This document shows, in pieces, positions 7,766 to 16,273 of a stretch of 64,000 nt of DNA. Below the pieces are notes generated by a model. It did not search any database and was not told the origin of the DNA. It saw only the letters and a program-made list of their open reading frames with translations. This stretch comes from Aquirufa rosea. GTDB lineage: Bacteria > Bacteroidota > Bacteroidia > Cytophagales > Spirosomataceae. The first letter of the stretch is position 1; every line of letters starts with the position of its first letter. The DNA lies in assembly GCF_004118285.1 (NCBI RefSeq), contig NZ_SDHY01000001.1:124001-188000 (forward strand), given 5' to 3'. The position numbers were made by a program, and so were the translations under genes.

Positions 7766-9190
7766 ATGAAGCTACAATTTTTAGGTGCAGCGAAGCAAGT
7801 GACAGGTAGTATGTATTTACTGGAACTTGAAGATGGTTACAAAATATTGATTGATTGTGGGACTGACATGGAAAGGGAAATCAATTTTGAAGAGCCCTAT
7901 GAAAGTAAAGCATTTTTCCCCTTCGATGCCTCACTGATAAATTTAGTTATACTAACGCATGCACATATTGACCATTCTGGCAATATTCCTATGCTTTATC
8001 GGGAAGGTTATGAAGGACAAGTATTATGTACACCACCTACGGCAGAATTGGCTGAATTGCTTTTAATGGATTCGGCTAATTTACATTTACGTAAGTTGAA
8101 GGCAGCACAAGGGGAAAGCAGAAAGAAACATAAGCAAATGGATCGTCTTTTACGAAAGGGCGATTTGTACTTGCAAAAAGATGTAGAGGATTCGCTGCAT
8201 CATTTTATTACTATTCCTTTCAATAAAAAATTCCGGGCTACGGAAAATCTGGAAATCACTTTTATTCCTGCTGGTCACTTGTTAGGAGCAGCCCATGTGC
8301 ATTTAGGTATTACAGAAAATGGAGCCAAAAAGACTTTAGGATTTAGCGGTGATGTGGGTCGGAAAAATTATCCACTACACATTGATCCACAAGATATGCC
8401 AGCATGTGATTACTTGGTTTGTGAGTCCACCTATGGTAATCGGATTCATGAGGATAAAATATCAACCAAACAGGCTTTGGGTGATATTATCAAAGAAACT
8501 TGCATAGATAAGCCAGGTCGTTTAATCATACCTGCTTTCTCCGTTGGTCGTACTCAAGCTGTTTTATATACTCTAAACCGCTTAATCGAAGAAGATAATT
8601 TTCCACCTATCCGAGTGTTTACGGATAGTCCCATGGGAAGAAGTTCTACCAAAATATATACTAAATTCTCTTCTTATTTAAATCAAGAAGCGCGGACTTT
8701 TCAAGCAGATTATGATGAATTGTTTGATTTTGAGAATTTAAAGTTTTTACAAACAGAAAAGGAAAGTAAGGCTATAAGAAATTATCATGAACCTTGTATC
8801 ATCATTTCCTCTTCAGGTATGATTTCAGGTGGTAGGGTAGAGACACATATAGCTGATAACATTTCCAATACCTATTGTACCATTTTATTAATTGGTTATG
8901 CTGCGGAAGGTACTCTAGGAAGACAATTATTGGCAGGATTAGATCACATTCAAGTGCGTGATCGGGAATATAGAGTTCAAGCCAAAATTAGGAAGATAGA
9001 TGTATTCTCAGGTCATGCTGATAAATTGGGCTTATTGGATTTCGTTAAAGTTCAGTCTACGAGTCAGCTTAAAAAACTTTTTCTTTCGCATGGTGATGAG
9101 GAAAGTATGGTAGAATTCAAAGAAGAGTTAACAAAATTGGGGTATCAAGAGGTTATTTTGCCGGAAAAGAATCAAACATTCATTCTTTAA
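7766..9190 (+). CDS. MBL-fold beta-CASP RNA-processing exonuclease
   Basis: A 474-residue cytoplasmic metallo-beta-lactamase-fold hydrolase of the beta-CASP (CPSF/YSH1-like) group, expected to cut or trim RNA. The metal-binding motif HAHIDH is at residues 65-70. Further family features are GAAKQVTGSMYLLE at the N-terminus, PAGHLLGAAHV, GFSGDVGR, and the beta-CASP and C-terminal motifs IIPAFSVGRTQ, SSSGMISGGR and FSGHAD. It lies alone between the SusCD locus and accA. It is not RNase J, which is longer with a different C-terminal domain; its RNA target cannot be inferred. Confidence 0.9.
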   Translation: MKLQFLGAAKQVTGSMYLLELEDGYKILIDCGTDMEREINFEEPYESKAFFPFDASLINLVILTHAHIDHSGNIPMLYREGYEGQVLCTPPTAELAELLLMDSANLHLRKLKAAQGESRKKHKQMDRLLRKGDLYLQKDVEDSLHHFITIPFNKKFRATENLEITFIPAGHLLGAAHVHLGITENGAKKTLGFSGDVGRKNYPLHIDPQDMPACDYLVCESTYGNRIHEDKISTKQALGDIIKETCIDKPGRLIIPAFSVGRTQAVLYTLNRLIEEDNFPPIRVFTDSPMGRSSTKIYTKFSSYLNQEARTFQADYDELFDFENLKFLQTEKESKAIRNYHEPCIIISSSGMISGGRVETHIADNISNTYCTILLIGYAAEGTLGRQLLAGLDHIQVRDREYRVQAKIRKIDVFSGHADKLGLLDFVKVQSTSQLKKLFLSHGDEESMVEFKEELTKLGYQEVILPEKNQTFIL

Positions 9191-9223
9191 TCTATAATTT
9201 TACAATTGAAATAAACATCAATT

Positions 9224-10180
9224 ATGAGAACATTGTTAGAATTTGAAAAGCCAATTGCTGAATTAGAGGATAAGTTGATAGAAATGCGCAAATTAGCAAT
9301 TGAAAATAATGTTGATGTCAGTAGTGCAGTTGAATCGTTGACAGAAAAAATTTTAGAATTGAAAAAAGAAACTTTTTCTAATTTAACTCGTTGGCAAAGG
9401 GTTCAGTTATCAAGACATCCCGATCGTCCTTATACATTTGATTATATTGAGAAAATCTGTGAGGAGTTTATTGAAATCCATGGTGATCGTTCAGTTGCAG
9501 ATGATAAAGCCATGGTGGGTGGATTTGGTAATATTGACGGAGAGTTTTCGGTGATGTTTATTGGCCAACAAAAAGGTCGTAATACCAAACAGCGTCAATA
9601 TCGCAATTTCGGAATGCCTAATCCAGAAGGTTATCGAAAAGCCTTGCGTTTAATGAAGATGGCCGAAAAGTTCAATAAACCTATTATTTGTTTGATAGAT
9701 ACTCCAGGTGCGTTCCCTGGTTTAGAGGCAGAAGAAAGAGGGCAAGGTGAAGCCATTGCACGCAATATACGAGATATGTTCATGTTAAAGGTACCTGTTA
9801 TCTGTATAATCATTGGTGAAGGTGCTTCGGGTGGAGCTTTAGGTATAGCAGTAGGTGATAAAGTTTTAATGATGGAAAATACTTGGTATTCGGTTATTTC
9901 TCCCGAATCATGTTCATCTATCTTATGGAGATCTTGGAATTATAAAGAGCAAGCTGCAGAAGCTTTAAAATTAACGGCGACAGATATGGAGCAAAATGGC
10001 TTAATTGATGGAATTATTCCTGAACCATTAGGCGGAGCTCATTTAGATCCAGACGCTGCTGCAGCTAAAATGAAGGCAGTTATCAAGGATGAATTGAAAA
10101 AACTTCTTTCCGTGGATCCTCGTGTTAGAATTGATGCTCGTATAGAAAAGTACGGTAAGATGGGTGTATTTGTTGAATAA
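9224..10180 (+). CDS. accA: Acetyl-CoA carboxylase carboxyltransferase subunit alpha
   Basis: A 318-residue subunit that transfers the carboxyl group from carboxybiotin to acetyl-CoA, forming malonyl-CoA for fatty acid synthesis. Length matches E. coli AccA (319). Conserved crotonase-fold segments are visible: [35 protein letters not shown] and [12 protein letters not shown] with the oxyanion-hole glycines, then [13 protein letters not shown]. It is followed 4 bp later by a HAD phosphatase and then plsC, a short run linking fatty acid and phospholipid synthesis. Confidence 0.97.
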   Translation: MRTLLEFEKPIAELEDKLIEMRKLAIENNVDVSSAVESLTEKILELKKETFSNLTRWQRVQLSRHPDRPYTFDYIEKICEEFIEIHGDRSVADDKAMVGGFGNIDGEFSVMFIGQQKGRNTKQRQYRNFGMPNPEGYRKALRLMKMAEKFNKPIICLIDTPGAFPGLEAEERGQGEAIARNIRDMFMLKVPVICIIIGEGASGGALGIAVGDKVLMMENTWYSVISPESCSSILWRSWNYKEQAAEALKLTATDMEQNGLIDGIIPEPLGGAHLDPDAAAAKMKAVIKDELKKLLSVDPRVRIDARIEKYGKMGVFVE

Positions 10181-10184
10181 ATCC

Positions 10185-10823
10185 ATGAATCATACATCTC
10201 CAACTCTTTTATTTGATTTAGGGAATGTATTATTACCTATTGACTTAGATAGGACTTATCAGGAATTAGCAATATTTTCAAGTAAATATTCAGCTGAGGA
10301 AATAAAAAATTTGACACATCGTCAATCACTTTGGGCATTATATGAAAGTGGTTTGCAATCTGATGAGGAGTTTAGGGATTTTTTGCGTGATAAATTGGCA
10401 TTAGATTGTTCTGATGCTCAATTTGACCAGGCTTTTTCTGCCTTATTATTGGATTTTCATGTTGGTGTATATTCTTGGTTAGAGAAAGTATCTCAGCGTT
10501 ACCCTATTTATTTATTGAGTAATACTAGCGCCATTCATGCCAGAAGATTTACTCAGGTGCCATTAGGTCCAAGTGGTGAAAGTCTCTTTAGTTTATTTAA
10601 ACAGACATATTTTTCTTTTAACATGGGTATGATTAAACCCGACGAGAAAATCTATCAGCATGTGCTAACACAATTATCATTAAAACCAGAAAATCTTATT
10701 TTTTTTGATGATAATTTTCATAATATTGAATCTGCAAAGCGAATAGGTATTGATGCTGTACTCATTAATCCTTCGTGTTCTTTACAACAAATTGATTCCT
10801 ATTTATTGAATTTATGCTCATAA
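10185..10823 (+). CDS. HAD-superfamily phosphatase, YihX-like
   Basis: A 212-residue cytoplasmic HAD subfamily IA hydrolase. Motif I is FDLGNVLL (nucleophile Asp, with Gly in the usual second-Asp position as in YihX-type sugar-phosphate phosphatases), motif II is LLSNTS, motif III has the Lys of GMIKPDEKIY, and motif IV is FFDDNFHNIESA. The ATG at 10185 lies 4 bp after the accA stop and starts right at the domain; the in-frame ATG at 10164 overlaps accA and adds seven non-conserved residues. Its 3' end overlaps plsC by 10 bp. Substrate is unknown, likely a small phosphate ester. Confidence 0.85.
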   Translation: MNHTSPTLLFDLGNVLLPIDLDRTYQELAIFSSKYSAEEIKNLTHRQSLWALYESGLQSDEEFRDFLRDKLALDCSDAQFDQAFSALLLDFHVGVYSWLEKVSQRYPIYLLSNTSAIHARRFTQVPLGPSGESLFSLFKQTYFSFNMGMIKPDEKIYQHVLTQLSLKPENLIFFDDNFHNIESAKRIGIDAVLINPSCSLQQIDSYLLNLCS

Positions 10824-11377
10824 AGTCTGCCTTATTTGACTTATTCTTTAAAACAATGGGTTGGGAAATGAAGGGTGATATACCTCGAGATATTCCTAAA
10901 AGTATTGTTATTGTATGTCCTCATGCCACTTGGGTTGATTTTCCTATTGGTTTAGGTGTTCGTTCGTTATTGAATATGAAGATCCATTTTTGGGGAAAAA
11001 AGGAATTATTCCAAGGAGTATTTGGATGGGTCTTTCGTTGGTTAGGAGGATATCCGGTAGATCGTTCTAAAAATCAGAATTTGGTAGGGGCAATTGTTGA
11101 TATTTATAATTCTAATGAATACTTTCATGCTGCTTTAGCACCTGAGGGGACTCGTAAAGATGTTCAGGAATTAAAAACAGGATTTTATCATATAGCTGTA
11201 CAAGCGAACATTCCTATCATTATGGTGGGCTTTGACTATGTCAACAAATTAGTTCATATCAATTCACCATTTTATCCTACTGGAGACTTCGAAAGTGATA
11301 AAAAGGTTATTGCCCAATATTTTGCAGGTATTCCTGGTGTCCAAAAGTCTTGGATTAAAAATTACTTAGCTAATTGA
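10814..11377 (+). CDS. PlsC-type 1-acylglycerol-3-phosphate acyltransferase
   Basis: A 187-residue membrane-associated acyltransferase of the PlsC family, transferring fatty acids in phospholipid synthesis or a related lipid step. The catalytic HX4D motif is H37-A-T-W-V-D42 (CPHATWVDF) and the second motif is APEGTRKD near residue 109. It is shorter than classical PlsC (about 240 residues) and resembles the compact acyltransferases of this phylum. The start overlaps the HAD gene by 10 bp, suggesting translational coupling, and the 3' end overlaps lpxB (opposite strand) by 16 bp. Confidence 0.85.
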   Translation: MLIKSALFDLFFKTMGWEMKGDIPRDIPKSIVIVCPHATWVDFPIGLGVRSLLNMKIHFWGKKELFQGVFGWVFRWLGGYPVDRSKNQNLVGAIVDIYNSNEYFHAALAPEGTRKDVQELKTGFYHIAVQANIPIIMVGFDYVNKLVHINSPFYPTGDFESDKKVIAQYFAGIPGVQKSWIKNYLAN

Positions 11378-12462
11378 GCCTTTTCAACGATTAATTTGGC
11401 TGTTTTTTGGGATGCTCCAGCTAAACCGATTTGCTTTGCAAGTTCTTCATAGCTATGCAATTGTTTTTGCCTGCTGGTAGAAGATTCATTCAATAAGTCT
11501 TTTAGTTCCAAGGCAACGTGCGAAGCAGTAAATTTCGATTGTATCAATTCGGGGATGGCTTCTTTTCCTAAAATTATATTGACTAAGGAGATATAAGGAA
11601 TCTTCACCACTAATTTAGCAAGCGAGTAAAAAAGCCAATCGGTCTTATAAACAACAATTTGTGGGATTTTAAATAAAGCGGTTTCTAATGTAGCCGTACC
11701 AGAAGTTACGATGGCTACTTTCGATACTTGAAGCAAATTGTATGTATCATCGTAAATGATAGGTAAATCGTAATTTTTGTACAGGTTTTCCCATTCTTTA
11801 AGCCCCGCCACGTAGAAGTTAGCTTGTGGAAATAGGTTTTTCAATTCTTGAAAAACAGGCAATGCCACTGTGATTTCTTGCTTTCTACTTCCAGCTAAAA
11901 GGGCTATACAGGGTTGATTGATAGCTTTTTCCATTGAAAAATTAGGATTTGGATTAAAGTTATCGATGGAATCCTTTAAGGGATTACCTACGTAATGGGT
12001 GGATATTCCTTGAGATTCAAAAAGTGCTTGTTCAAAGGGAAATATGACATATAGTTCATCTACCCATTTTTTGATTACATCCACTCGACCTTTATTCCAA
12101 GCCCAAACCTTAGGGGCTATATAAAATTGAGTATGAAATCCTGCCAATTTTGCTATTCTAGCTGCTTTTAGATTAAAACCTCCGTAATCAATGAAGATGA
12201 TTGTATCTGGTTGGAAGGCTTGAATTTGTTGTTTGAATTTTTGAAATAAACCTTTTAATCGTTGGATATTTTGTAAAACTCCCAACAAACCCATAATGGC
12301 TAGTTCTTTATAATGAATGAGGATTTCTGCTCCAGCTTTTTGCATGTCATCACCTCCCCAGGCTTTAATTTCAGCATCGGAATCAAGTTTTAATAATTCT
12401 TGAATAAGCTTAGAACCATGTAAGTCTCCAGATTTCTCGCCAGCTAAAATGAAATATTTCAT
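11362..12462 (-). CDS. lpxB: Lipid-A-disaccharide synthase
   Basis: A 366-residue GT19 glycosyltransferase that joins UDP-diacylglucosamine and lipid X to form the lipid A disaccharide at the inner membrane. The N-terminal GEKSGDLHG (residues 8-16) and the later LLAGSRKQEI and TSGTATLETAL segments are LpxB signatures. It lies 3 bp downstream of queD, so the two are probably co-transcribed from the promoter near 12950. Its end overlaps plsC tail to tail. Confidence 0.96.
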   Translation of the reverse strand: MKYFILAGEKSGDLHGSKLIQELLKLDSDAEIKAWGGDDMQKAGAEILIHYKELAIMGLLGVLQNIQRLKGLFQKFKQQIQAFQPDTIIFIDYGGFNLKAARIAKLAGFHTQFYIAPKVWAWNKGRVDVIKKWVDELYVIFPFEQALFESQGISTHYVGNPLKDSIDNFNPNPNFSMEKAINQPCIALLAGSRKQEITVALPVFQELKNLFPQANFYVAGLKEWENLYKNYDLPIIYDDTYNLLQVSKVAIVTSGTATLETALFKIPQIVVYKTDWLFYSLAKLVVKIPYISLVNIILGKEAIPELIQSKFTASHVALELKDLLNESSTSRQKQLHSYEELAKQIGLAGASQKTAKLIVEKAQLAK

Positions 12463-12465
12463 GCA

Positions 12466-12885
12466 TTATTCACCATAGTATTCTACGGAGTTTTTGTTCG
12501 TTTCAACCAAATGAATTTTATGCAGTTCAGCACTCTCTGATGATGCTTTTATTTTGGGAGCTAATATTTTCCAAAATTCCATAACTAAGTTTTCACAGCT
12601 GGCCAATTTACCTAACATGAAATCTACATCCATATTTAGATTTTTATGATCTACTTTATCAATTATTTCTTTTTTGATTAATTGACCTAATTCTTTTAAA
12701 TCAAATACAAATCCTGTTTCTGGGTCTGGCTTACCTTTTACGGTAACAATTAATTCAAAATTATGCCCATGCCAATTTTTATTGGCACAAGGTCCAAAAA
12801 CAGCTTCATTTTTTTCTTCTGACCAAAGGGGATTGTATAGGCGATGTGCGGCATTGAAATGTTCCTTGCGGATAACGTAAACCAT
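12466..12885 (-). CDS. queD: 6-carboxytetrahydropterin synthase (QueD/PTPS family)
   Basis: A 139-residue enzyme making 6-carboxy-tetrahydropterin from dihydroneopterin triphosphate, an early step to queuosine and other 7-deazapurines. The zinc ligands are H14 (FNAAHRL) plus H39 and H41 (NWHGHN), and the catalytic Cys is in GPCANKNWHGHN. The later DLKELGQLIKKEI and DHKNLN segments also fit. A queuosine-precursor transporter is at the right end of the window. Likely first gene of a queD-lpxB transcript. Confidence 0.92.
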   Translation of the reverse strand: MVYVIRKEHFNAAHRLYNPLWSEEKNEAVFGPCANKNWHGHNFELIVTVKGKPDPETGFVFDLKELGQLIKKEIIDKVDHKNLNMDVDFMLGKLASCENLVMEFWKILAPKIKASSESAELHKIHLVETNKNSVEYYGE

Positions 12886-12949
12886 TGTTTTCAGTTGTTT
12901 TAAGTGAAGGTGAACTGGGAAAACAATAGCAGTATCACCATTAATTCTG

Positions 12950-12957
12950 CAAAGGTA
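12950..12957 (-). promoter_or_regulatory. -7 element TACCTTTG of the queD-lpxB promoter
   Basis: On the minus strand TACCTTTG followed by CAG matches the Bacteroidota -7 consensus TAnnTTTG, giving a start of transcription near 12943 and a leader of about 58 nt before queD. The -33 region is poor (CACA at 19-bp spacing). Confidence 0.55.
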
Positions 12958-13017
12958 TGGAATGCTAACGGGATTCTGTGTAAATTTAAAGGCTAAATCT
13001 ATATAATCTATTTAATT

Positions 13018-13983
13018 ATGATCATTGTTACAGGAGCTGCTGGATTCATTGGTAGTTGTTTAATTCAAAAATTGAATGAGTTAAATTTCAATTATATCAT
13101 CGCCGTAGATGATTTTTCTTTTGAAGAAAAAAATAAAAATTTGGTGGGTAAAAAAATTAAAGAAAGGGTGGATCGCACTCATTTTTTTGATTGGTTGGAT
13201 GTCAACTTTAGAGAAGTTGAATTTATATTTCATATTGGCGCCCGTACAGATACGACGGAGTTTAATAAAGCCATATTTGATGAGTTAAATGTAAACTATT
13301 CTAAAGAAATTTGGAATCGTTGTGTAGATTATCAAATTCCATTAGTTTATGCCTCTTCAGCAGCTACTTATGGTTTGGGAGAATTGGGATATGATGATGA
13401 CGAAAGTAAAATACCTGGTTTAAAGCCACTTAATCCTTACGGTGATTCCAAGAACAATTTTGATATTTGGGCTTTGCAGCAAGAAAAGAAACCATTCTTC
13501 TGGGCTGGTTTAAAGTTCTTTAATGTATATGGTCCCAATGAATACCACAAGGGTCGTATGGCCTCTGTTATTTGGCATGCTTTTCGTCAGATTAATGAAA
13601 AGGGAAGTCTTAATTTGTTTAGATCCCACCGTTCTGACTATGGTGATGGTGAACAAATGCGTGATTTTATCTACGTTAAAGATTTAATCGATGTATGCAT
13701 TTTCTTGATGGAGCATCGTAAAAATTCAGGTATTTATAATCTAGGTACTGGCATAGCAAGATCCTTCAATGATTTAGGAAAAGCTACTTTTGCAGCTATG
13801 GGAAAAGAAGCCGTGATTAATTACATTGACACTCCCGCAGATATTCGAGATAAATACCAATATTTCACGGAAGCCAATATGAGTAAATTACGGGAGATTG
13901 GTTTTACCCAACCTTTTCATACCCTCGAAGAAGGGGTGAAGGATTATGTACAGAATTATCTACTCAAGAAGGCTTATTGGTAA
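13018..13983 (+). CDS. hldD: ADP-L-glycero-D-manno-heptose 6-epimerase
   Basis: A 321-residue extended SDR enzyme that epimerises ADP-heptose for the LPS inner core. The NAD(P)-binding motif is TGAAGFIGS (residues 5-13), the catalytic Ser/Tyr/Lys region reads YASSAATYG ... NPYGDSKNNFD, and HldD-specific features include DDFSFEEKNKNL and FFNVYGPNEYHKGRMASV. Length is close to E. coli HldD (310). It overlaps the glycosyltransferase on the opposite strand by 20 bp at their 3' ends. Confidence 0.93.
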   Translation: MIIVTGAAGFIGSCLIQKLNELNFNYIIAVDDFSFEEKNKNLVGKKIKERVDRTHFFDWLDVNFREVEFIFHIGARTDTTEFNKAIFDELNVNYSKEIWNRCVDYQIPLVYASSAATYGLGELGYDDDESKIPGLKPLNPYGDSKNNFDIWALQQEKKPFFWAGLKFFNVYGPNEYHKGRMASVIWHAFRQINEKGSLNLFRSHRSDYGDGEQMRDFIYVKDLIDVCIFLMEHRKNSGIYNLGTGIARSFNDLGKATFAAMGKEAVINYIDTPADIRDKYQYFTEANMSKLREIGFTQPFHTLEEGVKDYVQNYLLKKAYW

Positions 13984-14950
13984 TTTTTTTCCAAGCCTCT
14001 TCCAGGAATCCTTGTCCATACGCTATTAATTGAATATTAGCAGCAATAAGGCCTAGGATTCCTATTTTTAGACTTTTACTTTGAAATATGGCGTCTATAA
14101 AGATGGCAAACCAATAAAGAAGCACCATTAATCCCATTATTTTCCCAATCGATGGAATTACGATTAAGCTAAGGAGACTAATAAATAGGCCAATCAAATA
14201 ACAGGCAGGGAAAAAATGCACCCATTTTAGTTCATTGGGGTAAAAGCGTGAAATATTGATTCTTGCCCTTCCAAAGAAATGCAGTTGTTTATAGAATTGA
14301 CTAAAATCAGTTCTTCTTTTGTGGTAGATAAATGCTTTAGGAAGTAAAGCTGATTTAAAACCCAATGATAGAGAGCGTATACTAAACTCGATATCTTCAC
14401 CCATACGGGTTATTTTGAAACCCTTGGTAGCCTCCCAGACTTTCCTGGAAATACCCATATTAAAGCTCCTGGGATGAAATTGGCCGCCTACATTCTTTTC
14501 TTTGCCCCTAATTCCTCCAGTCGTAAATAGGCTAGTCATACTAAAACTAATGGCTTTTTGAATGGGACTGAAACTAGGATGATCTTTATCGGGTCCACCA
14601 AATAGATCAAGGTTTTTCTCTTTAATTCCGAGATTGACTTCTTCCAAATAACTAGATTCCACCAATGCATCCGAATCTAGTATGATGAAAAAATCTCCTT
14701 TTGCTCTTTCAAATGCATAATTTCTCGCGAAACCCTGTCCTGCATTTTCTTTAAAAAAATAATGAATTTGGAGTTTATCCTGATATTTTTCGGCTACCTT
14801 CTTGGATGAAATGCTTGAGCCATCTTCAATCACTAAAATTTCAAAGGTATTATAGCTTTGATTACTTAAACAAGCCAACAATTCGTCTAACTCTTGAGGC
14901 CTATTGTAAACAGGTATAATAACACTAAAGAAAGTGGCATGATCTTTCAT
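13964..14950 (-). CDS. Membrane-bound family 2 glycosyltransferase
   Basis: A 328-residue GT2 enzyme with an N-terminal GT-A domain (about residues 8-230) and two or three hydrophobic segments near the C-terminus (about 240-320). The nucleotide-sugar/metal motif appears as FIILDSDALV (DSD), preceded by FSVIIPVYNRP and NAGQGFARNYA and followed by GEDIEFSIRS. It likely builds a surface polysaccharide or glycolipid at the inner membrane; donor and acceptor cannot be told. It is 28 bp downstream of hemL on the same strand. Confidence 0.85.
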   Translation of the reverse strand: MKDHATFFSVIIPVYNRPQELDELLACLSNQSYNTFEILVIEDGSSISSKKVAEKYQDKLQIHYFFKENAGQGFARNYAFERAKGDFFIILDSDALVESSYLEEVNLGIKEKNLDLFGGPDKDHPSFSPIQKAISFSMTSLFTTGGIRGKEKNVGGQFHPRSFNMGISRKVWEATKGFKITRMGEDIEFSIRSLSLGFKSALLPKAFIYHKRRTDFSQFYKQLHFFGRARINISRFYPNELKWVHFFPACYLIGLFISLLSLIVIPSIGKIMGLMVLLYWFAIFIDAIFQSKSLKIGILGLIAANIQLIAYGQGFLEEAWKKITNKPS

Positions 14951-14978
14951 GTAGTTGTTTTACCAGAGCTTTTAATCT

Positions 14979-16271
14979 CTATGCTTGTATTGTTTTCTCC
15001 AAAGCAATCCGACTAGCTTTTAAAATATGTTCAAGATGAGCATCTTCCAAGGCTGTAGATAAAAACCATGATTCAAATTGCGATGGTGGTAAATAGACAC
15101 CTTGCTCTAACATTTCTCTAAAGTAAATTCCAAATTTAGTCGTGTCAGAAGTTTTAGCATCACTAAAATTTTTAACAGCTTTTTTGGTAAAAAAGAGCGT
15201 AAACATGGAACCTATTTGGTTGACAAAGCCATCGATATTCAACTCCCATAATTGTTCACGTATTCCTTGAGCTAAGTATTCACCTTTTCTATTTAACTCT
15301 GGATAGATTTCAGGATGTTCGGTAATGAGGTTTAACATAGCCAATCCAGCTGTTGTAGCCAACGGATTACCAGATAAAGTTCCAGCTTGGTATACTGGTC
15401 CAGCAGGAGCAATCATGTTCATGATTTCTGCTCTACCTCCATAAGCCCCCACAGGTAAACCTCCACCAATGATTTTACCTAAGGTAGTTAAATCTGGTTG
15501 AACTGGTGTCAATCCTTGATACCCGCTAGGGGATAATCTAAAGCCCGTCATCACCTCATCGAATATCAATAAACTACCATGGGCAGTACATAATTGTCGA
15601 ATACCTTCAATGAAACCGGGTTCTGGGATTACTAATCCCATATTTCCTACTACAGGTTCTAAAATGACAGCAGCAATCGAACTAGGGTTGGCATTAAATA
15701 GATGTTCTAGAGATGCTAAATCATTGTACACCGCGGTTAATGTATCCTTTGCTGTGGAGGTTGTTACTCCTGGACTATCAGGCGTGCCTAATGTAGCTAC
15801 ACCAGATCCGGCAGCAATTAAGAATGAATCTCCATGCCCGTGATAACAGCCTTCAAATTTGATGATTTTATCCCGTTTAGTATATGCCCTAGCCAACCGA
15901 ATTGCAGCCATGGTGGCTTCTGTACCAGAATTAACCAAGCGCACTTTTTCTATGGAAGGTATCATGGAAACAATTTTTTCCGCGATTAGTACTTCATTAT
16001 AGGATGGGGCCCCAAAAGAAAATCCATTTCCCAAGGCATTTCTTACGGCATTTTCAATGGCTGGATGAGCTTGACCAAATAACATGGGTCCCCAAGAACC
16101 AATTAAGTCTAAGTATTCCTTGCCATCTACATCTTTGAGGTAGGCACCTTTAGCTGATTGAATAAATAACGGAGAACCACCCACTGATTTGAATGCCCTT
16201 ACTGGAGAATTTACTCCGCCAGGAATGACTTGCAAGGCACGATCAAAATAAGAACCACTTAATGAACCCAT
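14979..16271 (-). CDS. hemL: Glutamate-1-semialdehyde 2,1-aminomutase
   Basis: A 430-residue PLP enzyme converting glutamate-1-semialdehyde to 5-aminolevulinate, the C5 route to haem. The PLP lysine is in TTLGKIIGGGLPVGAYGG; other class III aminotransferase features are VNSGTEATMAAIRLAR, GCYHGHGDSFL and IFDEVMTGFR. The N-terminal FDRALQVIPGGVNSPVRAF is characteristic of HemL. It starts 2 bp after the yidC stop, so yidC-hemL are probably one transcript. Confidence 0.97.
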   Translation of the reverse strand: MGSLSGSYFDRALQVIPGGVNSPVRAFKSVGGSPLFIQSAKGAYLKDVDGKEYLDLIGSWGPMLFGQAHPAIENAVRNALGNGFSFGAPSYNEVLIAEKIVSMIPSIEKVRLVNSGTEATMAAIRLARAYTKRDKIIKFEGCYHGHGDSFLIAAGSGVATLGTPDSPGVTTSTAKDTLTAVYNDLASLEHLFNANPSSIAAVILEPVVGNMGLVIPEPGFIEGIRQLCTAHGSLLIFDEVMTGFRLSPSGYQGLTPVQPDLTTLGKIIGGGLPVGAYGGRAEIMNMIAPAGPVYQAGTLSGNPLATTAGLAMLNLITEHPEIYPELNRKGEYLAQGIREQLWELNIDGFVNQIGSMFTLFFTKKAVKNFSDAKTSDTTKFGIYFREMLEQGVYLPPSQFESWFLSTALEDAHLEHILKASRIALEKTIQA

Positions 16272-16273
16272 AA